A DNA stretch of 11,791 nucleotides from an uncultured Pseudomonadota bacterium (lineage in GTDB: Bacteria > Pseudomonadota > Gammaproteobacteria > Burkholderiales > Burkholderiaceae_C), in the NCBI GenBank assembly GCA_900320815.1, contig ONTY01000022.1, forward strand, positions 1 through 11,791. Direction: 5' to 3'. Every line of letters starts with the position of its first letter. Position 1 is the stretch's first letter. The position numbers and the translations under genes are program-made. The notes below the pieces were generated by a model, which was not told the origin of the DNA, made no database searches, and saw only the letters and a list, made by a program, of their open reading frames with translations. Below are positions 1-7,064 of the stretch, in pieces.

Positions 1-3000
1 AACTCGGGGTCGTTGCGCGAGCCGCTGATGGGCAAGTTGAGGTCAATGACGCCGTTGCTGTCGGCCAGCAGCGCGGTGGCGAGTTTGACGGGCAGGCTGT
101 TGGGGGCACCCTCCACAGGTTCGCTGAACTCGAGCTGGTTGAGCACGATGCGGTTGGTGGCGTTGAGTTGGCCGTCGGGCCTGACGGTGTAGTTCACGTC
201 CACGCTCAGCTTGCCGCGCTCGATGCCGTGGCCGGCGTATTTGACGCTGTAGGGCGAGAGGGGGGGCAGTTCCAGGTCTGTGGCGCGCGCCTTGATTTCC
301 AGCGCCAGTGGTTTGGCCAGCGGGTTGAGGCTGCCGGAAATGTCCAGCAGCGCGGTGCCTTGTGCGCGCCCCGTGAGCTGCAGCGGTGCCATTTGCACGC
401 TGCCACCAGCGGGGGCGGTGCTGAACGCCCCCAGCGCGCCGCGCAACTCGCTCAAATCTGCCGAGTAGTTAGGGCGAATGAAGCGGTCAGTAAAGGCTAC
501 GCGCCCGCCCTCGATGCGCACCGGGCCGACGCTGATGACGGGGGCGTTGGGGTCGGGCGCGGCAGCGGCAGTGGCGCTGGCGGCGGGTTTGGGAGCAGCC
601 GCCTCGCCGCTCTCGTCGCCAGCGACGATGTCGCGCAGGCTGAACGTGCCGTCGGGCAAGATGACCAGGCGCGCATAAAAGTCCGAGAGCGTGGTTTGCC
701 CCGTGGCGATGCGCAGCGGACGGCGCGGCTGCATATCCACCTTGATGCCGTCCACGCGCAGGCTCTTGAGGCTGAGCAGCTCTTCGCCTAGGCCGCTGGC
801 GCGGCGCTCGGCAGCGGCGTCTGGCGCCAGGGGCGCGTGCGGCATGGCGCGGGCGGCGGCGGCGGCTTTGGCGCTGGCGCGTTTTTCGCTGTCAGGCAGG
901 TTGTGCGTGCGCAGCTCTTGCACGCGCGCGTCGCCTTGCACGCCAAGGTGCAGGCCGTCTTTTTGCTGGGCAAGTTGCACGCGCCCCTTGAAGCTGGCGT
1001 CCGCGCGCAGCACATCAATGTTCAGTCCGGTGTCGGCGTAGGGCATGAAGGCGTGCACGGGCAGGCGCTCGGCGGTGAGGTTGCCGCGCACGGCAAGCGG
1101 CTCGATGGCAACTTGCCCGCTCCAGGCAATGCGTCCGGGGTCGCTGCGACGCTCTGCCACCGAGAGCTTGGTGGAAAAGTCCACGGGTATGGCGCCGGTC
1201 AGCGCCTTACCGTTCCAGGTGATGTTTTTCACGCGCAGCGCCACGTCGCTGACATCAGCGCGCACGGGACGGGCGGGAACGGCGTCGCGCCAGGCAATGG
1301 CGCCGCCGGTGATGGCGGCTTCGCCCAGGCTGGCGCTCCACGGCGCGCCGCCGCTGCTGCTGGCGGCAGCGGCAGGCGCGCTGGAGGCGGCCTGTTTGCC
1401 AGTCTTTTTGCCACTTTGTGTGGCGGGTTTGCTTTGCTTGCCTTGCGCGCGCTTTTCTGCCTTTGGCGCTGCAGCCGCCGCAGGCGGGCTGCGCAGCCAC
1501 TCTTGCACCATGAGGCTGCCGTCAGCGGCGCGCAGCACGGTGGTGCGCGGGCCGCGCACGGTGAGGCTGGCGACGCGCACGCGATGCGCGGCAAGGTCAA
1601 GCTGCACGTCTTTGACGGCGATTTGCTCAATGGCGGCCAGCGGGCCGCGGCGTGCGCGGTCTGCCGGGCTGGCGGCGTCGTTGGCGCTGGCGCTGCTGGC
1701 AAAGGCGCGGGGCTGCTGCGGTGCGGGCGCGGCCTGGGGTTCAGGGGCGGGAGCTTGTGCGGTAGCGGCACTTTTGCCTTTGCGTCCTTTTTTGCCTTTG
1801 CTGCTCTTGGTGCTGGCGGCAGCTTGCGCCGCGCCGCCGCTTGCGGCAGGGGCGGCGATGCCGGCACCGGTGAGGTTGACTTTGTCCAGCGTGAGGCTGG
1901 GCACCTCGGCGTGCAGCTTCTCGCCGCCCTCCCACCGCAGCTTGACGCTGACGCTGGCGCTTGCGTCAAGCTCGCCGTTGAGGTAGAGGGCAATGTAGGG
2001 GCGCACAAGGGCGAAGGCGAAGTTGGCAAGCGCGGCCTCTACCTTGGCGCTTGCCATGCTCGCCAGCCCGTGAAAAGGGGCGGTGAGGGCAGATTTGTTC
2101 GCCCGGGCTGCGGGGGCAGCGGCACTGCGTGGCTCTTCGGGAAGGGGTGCCTCTTCATCCTCGTCATCCTCGTCATCAGCGGCGGCGCTGGCGCTGGCGC
2201 TGGCGGCGCTGGCGGCACTGGTGGCACTGGCGGCACTGGCGGCACTGGCGGCACTGGCGGCGCCTGATTCCATTGCCCCTTTCGTTGCTTCCATTTCTTC
2301 TGTCGCCGGCAACTCTTGCGGCTTGTCTGCCTGGCTTTTTGCAGACTGAGCAGCCGGGGTTTGGACGGATGCCGCTGCAGCGGGCGCCATGCCGGGCACG
2401 TCGTCCACATCGCCGCCAGCGGGCATGACGCTGGGGGCTTGCCGCTGCTGGGCGGGCGCGGCTGCCTCTGTGGCGTCTGCGGCTGGCGCAGCCGCAGCGG
2501 CGGCTGGAGTGTCAACGTCGCCAGCGGCAGGCATGACGGCGGGTGCCTCAGCTTTTTCAGCTTTTTCGGCTTTTGGCGCTGCTTTTTCTGGCGCGGGTTC
2601 GGGCGCCTCGACAGCCGCAGCGGCGGCTGGAGTGTCAACGTCGCCAGCGGCAGGGGCGCCCTGCGCCAGGGCGGCGGGAATGAGGGCGCCCATGACGTCG
2701 TCCATCACAGCGTCCATCCAAACAGCGGCGGTTTTCCGTTTCTTTTTCGCTGTGCCTTTTTTGACTGCGCGTTTTTTGACGGATTGTTTGACGGGTTTTT
2801 TGAGCGATGTTTTGTTTGCGGCTGGTGCGGGCAGCGGCGTCGGGACAGCCTGGCTTTCAGCGGCGCTGGCGGCGGCCTCTGGCACAGCAGTTTCGGATGC
2901 ACCGCCTTCTTGCGCCGCCGCTTCTGGTGCGCTGGCAGCGGCAGTGGCGCTGGAAGCTGCTTCTGGTGTTGCTGATGCGACTGGCGTGGCAGCAGCGGCA

Positions 3001-5306
3001 GTGGCGCTGCGCTTGACCACAGCGGGAGCGCGGCGCGGCGCGGGTGTGCTGCCGGCGGCGGCGGCAAGCGAGAGTGAGCCTTCAAAGCTCACAGGGGTAT
3101 CAAGCGGCCAGGCGAAAGATTGCGCGGCAAGCGTGATTTCTCCCACCTGCACGGCAGCTGCCGGGGCGCCGCTGGCGGTGGGCGCAGCGTCGTGCAATTC
3201 CACACGACCGCGCTCGAGGGTGATGCTGTCAATGAGGATGTGCACGGGCACATCGGCGGCGCCATCGGCTTTTTGGGTGGTTTTGTCTTTGGCCGCCGTT
3301 TTTTGTGTTTTGGCAGCGGCGGGTGCCTTGTCGGCTTTTTCAGGTTTTTCGGCGTCGGCGCTGGCGTGTTCGTCCAGATGCCCGTCCGGCAATTCGCTGG
3401 TGTTTTCTGCGGCCTCTGCAGCCTCTGGCGTGGCGGCAGCAGCCGTTTCTGCGGCGCTGGCGGCAGAGGCGGCTGTGCTTGCGGGTTCTGCGGGGGCGGC
3501 GGTTTTTTGCGGCGCAGCGGCGGTGCCCACGTCAATATCCACATCGCCTGATGAGGGCATAACGGTGGGAGCCTTTTCTGTGGTTTTTTCGGGTTCTGCG
3601 GATTTTTCGGGTTCTGCGGGTTTTTGCGGCGCCGCCGCCTCCTGGACGGGCAGGTCTACGTCGCCGGAAGCGGGCATGACGCCAGTTTTGACGGTTTCGC
3701 TTTCTGCTGCCTTGGGAGCGGGCGCGGGGTCAGGCGCGGGCGCTTCGGCGGCAGGCGCGGCTTGGGCACTGGCTGTGGCGTCGTCCACATCGCCCGAGGC
3801 AGGAAAGTTTTGCGCCACGGCAACAGGGATGAGGGCGCCCAGCACGTCGTCCATCAGCACAGCGGCGGTTTTCTTTTTCTTTTTGGCGGTGTTTTTCCGT
3901 GTGGCGCCTTTTTTCGCCGTTCCCTTTTTTTTCGTTTTTTTCGCTGTTGCTTTTGCCGCCGCTTTTTTGACTGGTGCGGCAGCCGGCGCTGTTTGCGCGG
4001 CAACTGGGGCGCTGGCATGTTCTGGCGCAGCAGGCGAGGGGGCGGCGTCTGCTGTACTGGCGGGCGCTGCAGTGTTTTGGGTGGCGTCGTCTGGCGGCGT
4101 TTCTTCCCAGGTTTTTTCGCTGGTTTGTTTTTTTGCTTGCCGGAGTTGTTCTTTCTGTTTTTTGGCGGCTTTTTGGTGCGTCGCTGGGGCGCCTTCGGCG
4201 GGCATGAAGTTCAGCCGCCCGTCTTTGTCGCGCACCACGAGTACATCGGGCGCTACCAGCGCCACGTGCGCCAGGTGAATGTGCCCCTGCAGCGGGCGCG
4301 TGTCGTCTGCCACGGCAACGTGCAGGCGCTCAAAGGCCAGCGCGTCGCCGCCCAGCGCGTCTTTGGCTTGCACGCCGGTGAGTTCCAGCGTGCCACCAAC
4401 GCTGAGCGCGGGGGTGGCGCCGCTTTGCTCAAAGCGCAGGCGCAGGTCAACGTCCGCCATGCCCGATGTGGGCTGCAGCGGCAGCCCGGCTGGCAAATAA
4501 GGCAGGTAGGGTGCCAGGTCAAGCTGCGCCAGACGCAGCGCCGCTTCGGTGTGACGCGTCTCGTCAAAGGGCAGGGCGTGGGCTTGCGAGTCAAAGCGGC
4601 TGCCGTCAAGGACAAAAGACAACTGCGGCGTGACGTGCACTTGCCGCTCAGCGGCCAGCGTGCTGATGAAGGGCAGCATCAGGCGCATGTCGCTGATGGT
4701 GTGCTGGCTGCCGGTGGCGCGGTCTTCAAACTCAAAGCGCCCGCCTGTGAGTGCGATGTTGTAGAGGGCAAAGGGAAAGAGCTTGCCGTCATCTTCTTTG
4801 GGCTTGTCAGGGTCGGCGGGAAAGCGCGCGAGGATGTCGGCAATGTCCAGCCGCCCTTCGCCCAGGTGCGCCAGCCGCACCACGGGCTGCTCCACCTCAA
4901 TGGCGTCGAGCACGGGTGCCAGCCGCCACAGCGAGGCGGCGCCAGCATTGACGTAGGCACGCGCCACGCTCAGCTGCGGCGCGCTGCCCGGCTCGGCGGC
5001 GGCCATCTCCACATCGCGCAGCTCAAACTCCAGCGACCAGGGGCGCAACTGCACAGCGCCGATGCGCACATGGCGGCCAAGCAGCTCGCTGGCAATTTTT
5101 TCGCCCTGCCAGCGAATGAGCGGTGGCGCCCCCAGTGTCAGCGCCCCCAGCAAGGCAAGCGCACTGGCGCTGGCAATGGCGGTGCGGCGCAGCCAGCGAC
5201 GCGGTACAGAGGGGGTGGTTTTCCTGGCCTGCTTTTTTGGGGACGAGGAGGCAGAAGCGGCAGGCGTGGACGGAGGCAGGGTGGGAGGCGTGGAGGAGGC
5301 AGTCAT
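1..5306 (-). CDS. DUF748 / AsmA-like envelope protein, giant, 3' end beyond window
   Basis: This is one uninterrupted minus-strand frame of about 1,768 codons from the ATG at 5306 to the left edge, with no stop in the window. Residues 1-41 are Pro/Ser/Ala-rich then basic (KKQARK, PRRWLRR), followed by one membrane segment at about 42-64, so the bulk should be periplasmic. Residues 70-360 are AsmA-like (HVRIGAVQLRPWSLEFELRD). The far region is typical DUF748: about 1588-1626 (VGPVRIEGGRVAFTDRFIRP) and about 1685-1768 (YAGHGIERGKLSVDV, TNRIVLNQLEFSEPVEGAP, ending LPISGSRNDPE). Family members are usually about 1,100-1,350 residues, so this one is much longer. The excess is low-complexity Ala/Pro/Lys sequence at about 369-680, 746-1070, 1155-1215 and 1272-1322. 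The family is linked to AsmA/TamB-like envelope functions, but the exact role is unknown. No clear Shine-Dalgarno precedes the ATG; it is the first ATG after the in-frame stop at 5424-5426. Family is confident, function is not. Confidence 0.88.
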   Translation of the reverse strand, partial: MTASSTPPTLPPSTPAASASSSPKKQARKTTPSVPRRWLRRTAIASASALALLGALTLGAPPLIRWQGEKIASELLGRHVRIGAVQLRPWSLEFELRDVEMAAAEPGSAPQLSVARAYVNAGAASLWRLAPVLDAIEVEQPVVRLAHLGEGRLDIADILARFPADPDKPKEDDGKLFPFALYNIALTGGRFEFEDRATGSQHTISDMRLMLPFISTLAAERQVHVTPQLSFVLDGSRFDSQAHALPFDETRHTEAALRLAQLDLAPYLPYLPAGLPLQPTSGMADVDLRLRFEQSGATPALSVGGTLELTGVQAKDALGGDALAFERLHVAVADDTRPLQGHIHLAHVALVAPDVLVVRDKDGRLNFMPAEGAPATHQKAAKKQKEQLRQAKKQTSEKTWEETPPDDATQNTAAPASTADAAPSPAAPEHASAPVAAQTAPAAAPVKKAAAKATAKKTKKKGTAKKGATRKNTAKKKKKTAAVLMDDVLGALIPVAVAQNFPASGDVDDATASAQAAPAAEAPAPDPAPAPKAAESETVKTGVMPASGDVDLPVQEAAAPQKPAEPEKSAEPEKTTEKAPTVMPSSGDVDIDVGTAAAPQKTAAPAEPASTAASAASAAETAAAATPEAAEAAENTSELPDGHLDEHASADAEKPEKADKAPAAAKTQKTAAKDKTTQKADGAADVPVHILIDSITLERGRVELHDAAPTASGAPAAAVQVGEITLAAQSFAWPLDTPVSFEGSLSLAAAAGSTPAPRRAPAVVKRSATAAAATPVASATPEAASSATAAASAPEAAAQEGGASETAVPEAAASAAESQAVPTPLPAPAANKTSLKKPVKQSVKKRAVKKGTAKKKRKTAAVWMDAVMDDVMGALIPAALAQGAPAAGDVDTPAAAAAVEAPEPAPEKAAPKAEKAEKAEAPAVMPAAGDVDTPAAAAAAPAADATEAAAPAQQRQAPSVMPAGGDVDDVPGMAPAAAASVQTPAAQSAKSQADKPQELPATEEMEATKGAMESGAASAASAASAASATSAASAASASASAAADDEDDEDEEAPLPEEPRSAAAPAARANKSALTAPFHGLASMASAKVEAALANFAFALVRPYIALYLNGELDASASVSVKLRWEGGEKLHAEVPSLTLDKVNLTGAGIAAPAASGGAAQAAASTKSSKGKKGRKGKSAATAQAPAPEPQAAPAPQQPRAFASSASANDAASPADRARRGPLAAIEQIAVKDVQLDLAAHRVRVASLTVRGPRTTVLRAADGSLMVQEWLRSPPAAAAAPKAEKRAQGKQSKPATQSGKKTGKQAASSAPAAAASSSGGAPWSASLGEAAITGGAIAWRDAVPARPVRADVSDVALRVKNITWNGKALTGAIPVDFSTKLSVAERRSDPGRIAWSGQVAIEPLAVRGNLTAERLPVHAFMPYADTGLNIDVLRADASFKGRVQLAQQKDGLHLGVQGDARVQELRTHNLPDSEKRASAKAAAAARAMPHAPLAPDAAAERRASGLGEELLSLKSLRVDGIKVDMQPRRPLRIATGQTTLSDFYARLVILPDGTFSLRDIVAGDESGEAAAPKPAASATAAAAPDPNAPVISVGPVRIEGGRVAFTDRFIRPNYSADLSELRGALGAFSTAPAGGSVQMAPLQLTGRAQGTALLDISGSLNPLAKPLALEIKARATDLELPPLSPYSVKYAGHGIERGKLSVDVNYTVRPDGQLNATNRIVLNQLEFSEPVEGAPNSLPVKLATALLADSNGVIDLNLPISGSRNDPE
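2181..2264. repeat. 9-bp / 6-bp tandem array coding for Ala-Ser repeats
   Basis: The core at 2202-2264 is seven 9-base units close to GGCGGCACT, preceded by GGCGGCGCT and GGCGCT units from 2181. Within the DUF748 frame it reads as Ala-Ala-Ser repeats (residues about 1015-1042), directly followed by an acidic run DDEDDEDEE. Unit lengths are multiples of three, so copy-number change would alter linker length without a frameshift. Confidence 0.92.
2489..2531. repeat. 43-bp perfect direct repeat, copy 1 (copy 2 at 2612-2654)
   Basis: These 43 bases recur without mismatch at 2612-2654, a period of 123 bp, which keeps the reading frame. On the minus strand they encode part of PAAGDVDTPAAAAA, including one GDVD motif. 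This is the most recent-looking duplication in the gene. Confidence 0.9.
2612..2654. repeat. 43-bp perfect direct repeat, copy 2
   Basis: This is identical to 2489-2531 by direct comparison. The bases flanking each copy differ, so the repeat ends are sharp at 43 bp. Confidence 0.9.
2640..2815 (-). repeat. Second copy of duplicated Lys-rich / MDDVxGALIP module in the DUF748 gene
   Basis: This encodes residues about 831-889 of the giant protein: a lysine-rich stretch (KKPVKQSVKKRAVKKGTAKK), then TAAVWMDAVMDDVMGALIP, AALAQ and PAAGDVD. It is clearly similar at DNA and protein level to 3790-3971. Relative to that copy it has an extra 12 bp in which the 'MD.V' element is repeated. The similarity is strongest from the lysine tract end through GALIP. 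Confidence 0.85.
3583..3618. repeat. 18-bp tandem pair coding for EPEK-type repeat
   Basis: Two adjacent 18-base units at 3583-3600 and 3601-3618 differ at only a few positions. On the minus strand they encode AEPEKSAEPEKT in the DUF748 low-complexity region. A partial third unit follows on the plus strand. Confidence 0.75.
3790..3971 (-). repeat. First copy of duplicated Lys-rich / MDDVxGALIP module in the DUF748 gene
   Basis: This encodes residues about 446-507: a histone-H1-like lysine tract at 447-479 (including KKAAAKATAKKTKKKGTAKK), then TAAVLMDDVLGALIP (480-494), VAVAQ and PASGDVD. Its partner is 2640-2815, about 383 residues later in the protein. Each copy is followed by two further GDVD motifs at intervals of about 40 residues, so the duplicated unit is probably larger than the part that aligns easily. 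Confidence 0.85.
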
Positions 5307-5397
5307 AGCGCGCAGATTGTCGCGCCCAGCCGCGCGGCCATTGTGCGCTGCAATGCAGTGGGCTGTGACAGGGTGTGAACGTGCGGGAAAAAGAGAA

Positions 5398-5482
5398 AGA
5401 TTTATATACTCCCATGATATTAGTCATCATTGCCGGTAAAAGATGCCGGCAGTCAAAGGAAATATATGGGAGTATCAAATCT
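5398..5482. repeat. Long AT-rich near-palindrome overlapping a stop codon
   Basis: The left arm 5406-5421 (ATACTCCCATGATATT) pairs with the right arm 5461-5475 (AATATATGGGAGTAT) with one bulged base. Ten of these pairs, 5406-5415 with 5466-5475, are perfect. After a small internal mismatch the pairing resumes outward as AGATTT (5398-5403) with AAATCT (5477-5482). A second hairpin sits in the loop: TGCCGG and CCGGCA around a 9-base loop. The element is far more AT-rich than its surroundings. It contains the last codons and TGA of the upstream minus-strand gene (5475-5900) and lies about 90 bases before the DUF748 start. It could be a MITE-like insertion, an mRNA 3' structure or a regulatory site. 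No U-run directly follows the stem, so it is not a standard terminator. Confidence 0.7.
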
Positions 5483-5900
5483 GTGTTGATGTATCTGCAC
5501 CTTCGCCGGGCACGGCAAGCTGCGCGCGCAGCGCTGCCCAGTCCTGCGGCAGCGTGAACACCTGCCCCTCCAGCCCGCTCACGGTGAGCGCGGGCAGGTG
5601 CTGCACGCCAGCAGCGCGGGCGGCGGCTTCGGCGTGCTGCTGGCGTGCGGGCGCTGCTGCGGCATCAGCGCCCGGTGGCGCGTTTTCTGGTGTTTTCCCG
5701 GCAAACAGGCACGCGCACACATAGCGGTTGGGCGTGCCCCAGACGCCCGCGCGCTCCCACGCAGCACGCGCCGCCGCCGTGCTGCCCAGCGGAAAATAGC
5801 GCACCAAATAACTGGCTCCCAAAAGCTGCTGCGGCAATTCAGCAAATGCCTGCCGCGCCGCCGGCAGCGAAAAATCAAAATAAAAATGAATGGTGTGCAT
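5475..5900 (-). CDS. Short thioredoxin-fold protein, DsbA / HCCA-isomerase-like
   Basis: This gene encodes 141 residues from the ATG at 5900. The N-terminus MHTIHFYFDF then FAELPQQLLGASYLVRYFPL matches the first beta-alpha-beta unit of the 2-hydroxychromene-2-carboxylate isomerase branch of the DsbA family. The tail (AAGVQHLPALTV followed by LPQDWAALRAQL) resembles the family's last beta-alpha elements. Members are usually about 200 residues; here the central helical part is shortened and largely replaced by Ala/Pro-rich sequence. The usual 'FYFDF-x-SP' active-site serine is not aligned (FYFDFSLP), and there is no CxxC. The upstream GTG at 5927 would extend the frame by nine residues. I prefer 5900 because homology begins there and AGGA lies about 10 nt upstream. 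It starts 60 nt after the adenosyltransferase gene and is probably last in the aro operon. Function is uncertain and it may be catalytically dead. Confidence 0.6.
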   Translation of the reverse strand: MHTIHFYFDFSLPAARQAFAELPQQLLGASYLVRYFPLGSTAAARAAWERAGVWGTPNRYVCACLFAGKTPENAPPGADAAAAPARQQHAEAAARAAGVQHLPALTVSGLEGQVFTLPQDWAALRAQLAVPGEGADTSTQI

Positions 5901-5960
5901 GGCGGGCAGTTCCTGTGTCTGCAACACGCAGCCTAGAGCGATTTGTCCAAGCTCATGGCA

Positions 5961-6548
5961 TCAATTGCCCGCAGCACGCAGCCGCGCAAGGCGCTCGCTT
6001 TTCCAATAGATTTCCTCGCCCGCGCTGCCGTCGGCGCGCCACAGGTTGAAGGTGCGCGCCAGCACAAACAGCAAATCCGAGAGGCGGTTCAGATACTGGC
6101 GCGGCGCCGCGCGCAGGCTGGCGTCCTTGGCGCCCAGTGCCACCACGCTGCGCTCGGCGCGGCGTGCCACCGTGCGGCACACATGCGCCTGCGCAGCAGC
6201 GCGCGTGCCAGCCGGCAGGATGAACTCTTCAAGGCGCGGCAGGGCAGCGTTGAATGTTTCCAGCGCCGCGTCAAGCTGCGCCAACGCCTCGTCGCCCAAA
6301 AGCGCCATGCCAGGCGTGGCCAATTCACCGCCCAAATTGAACAGCTGATGCTGAATATCAATCAGCAACTCGCGCGCATCCGCTGGCATCTCCTCGCACA
6401 GCAACAATCCAATATGACTGTTCAATTCATCGGTATCGCCAATGGCGTGCATATACGCGCTGGCTTTGGAGACGCGGATTTTATTGCCCAGCCCGGTGGT
6501 GCCATTGTCGCCCGTGCGCGTGGCAATATGTGTGAGGCGTTTGCCCAT
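5961..6548 (-). CDS. pduO: PduO-type ATP:cob(I)alamin adenosyltransferase
   Basis: This gene encodes 195 residues, the normal size for the family. The enzyme transfers the adenosyl group of ATP to reduced corrinoid to make adenosylcobalamin in the cytosol. Visible signatures are the N-terminal ATP loop TRTGDNGTTGLG, DTDELNSHIG, LFNLGGELATP, the helix with RTVARRAERSVVAL, and YLNRLSDLLFVLAR near the C-terminus. The ATG at 6548 is chosen over a TTG two codons upstream because AAGGAG at 6557-6562 sits 8 nt before it. Only 15 nt separate it from the aroQ stop, and the ribosome site lies in that gap, so the two are probably co-transcribed and perhaps translationally coupled. No cobalamin riboswitch is visible. 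The family is clear; the physiological need (salvage or supply to a B12 enzyme) cannot be judged here. Confidence 0.93.
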   Translation of the reverse strand: MGKRLTHIATRTGDNGTTGLGNKIRVSKASAYMHAIGDTDELNSHIGLLLCEEMPADARELLIDIQHQLFNLGGELATPGMALLGDEALAQLDAALETFNAALPRLEEFILPAGTRAAAQAHVCRTVARRAERSVVALGAKDASLRAAPRQYLNRLSDLLFVLARTFNLWRADGSAGEEIYWKSERLARLRAAGN

Positions 6549-6556
6549 GTTCAACG

Positions 6557-6562
6557 CTCCTT
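6557..6562 (-). promoter_or_regulatory. Ribosome binding site deciding the pduO start
   Basis: AAGGAG on the minus strand lies 8 nt upstream of the ATG at 6548. It is badly placed for the TTG at 6554, only 2 nt away, so the ATG is the start. It falls between the aroQ stop (6564-6566) and the pduO start. Confidence 0.8.
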
Positions 6563-6563
6563 G

Positions 6564-7022
6564 TTATGTGGAAATGGTATCGGGTGTTTCTTGCGCCAGC
6601 CCGGCCAGCGCACGCAGCCCAAGCAGGTACGACTGCACGCCAAAGCCGCAAATCTGCCCGCGCGCAATGGGCGCAATATAGGAATGGTGCCGGAACGGTT
6701 CACGCGCGTGGATATTGGACATATGCACCTCCACAATGGGGCAGCGCAAAATCGCAAGTGCATCGGCAATCGCCAGGCTGGTATGCGTCCACGCGCCCGC
6801 ATTTATCAGCACACCCGCTGTGCCATCGTGCACCGCGCGGTGAATGCGACCGCACATGGCACCTTCGTCATTTGTTTGAAAGCATTCCAGCTCTGCGCCC
6901 AATTCACTAGCCAGCGCGCACAGCGCCGCATCAATATCCGCCAGCGTCGCGCTGCCATAATGTCCGGCATCGCGCAGGCCAAACATATTCAAATTGATTC
7001 CATGCAGGGTGAGGAGTTTCAT
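6564..7022 (-). CDS. aroQ: Type II 3-dehydroquinate dehydratase
   Basis: This gene encodes 152 residues, typical for the dodecameric type II enzyme, which converts 3-dehydroquinate to 3-dehydroshikimate (step 3 of the shikimate pathway). The start LLTLHGINLNMFGLRDAGHYG carries the conserved Asn, the lid Arg and the catalytic Tyr. INAGAWTHTS supplies substrate-binding residues, and EVHMSNIHAREPFRHHS contains the catalytic-site His and the later Arg. The 'HGINLNMFG' variant of the usual 'NGPNLNLLG' marks a distinct subgroup. No good Shine-Dalgarno is seen before the ATG, but homology begins exactly there. It lies 42 nt after aroE and 15 nt before pduO on the same strand, so two consecutive shikimate enzymes are side by side. 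Confidence 0.95.
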   Translation of the reverse strand: MKLLTLHGINLNMFGLRDAGHYGSATLADIDAALCALASELGAELECFQTNDEGAMCGRIHRAVHDGTAGVLINAGAWTHTSLAIADALAILRCPIVEVHMSNIHAREPFRHHSYIAPIARGQICGFGVQSYLLGLRALAGLAQETPDTIST

Positions 7023-7064
7023 GGCGCATCATTCTAATAACAATGCGCGAACACTGTGGCGCTG

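Noticed and set aside
2181..2264. Tandem array as a CRISPR
   Set aside because: The units are 6-9 bp with no spacers and code for Ala-Ser repeats in frame.
837..2267. Long plus-strand open frame (476 codons) rich in Gly/Ala
   Set aside because: It lies antisense to the DUF748 gene. Its composition is what the codon-biased Ala/Pro-rich minus strand gives in reverse, and it shows no domain or ribosome site.
2389..4278. Plus-strand open frame of 629 codons, Ala/Ser/Phe-rich
   Set aside because: It is a shadow of the low-complexity part of the DUF748 gene. The minus frame is continuous for about 1,768 codons with a membrane anchor and recognisable AsmA/DUF748 segments.
3624..5378. Plus-strand open frame of 584 codons
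   Set aside because: It runs antisense across the N-terminal domains and first insertion of the DUF748 protein, with Arg/Gly/Phe-biased sequence and no homology signal.
5398..5482. Palindrome as a standard intrinsic terminator
   Set aside because: The stem is interrupted and no T run follows it directly on the minus strand; the nearest T-rich stretch starts several bases beyond the outer arm.
5943..7037. Plus-strand open frame of 364 codons
   Set aside because: It is antisense to the clear pduO and aroQ genes. Its sequence is Arg/Gln/Ala-biased with no motifs.
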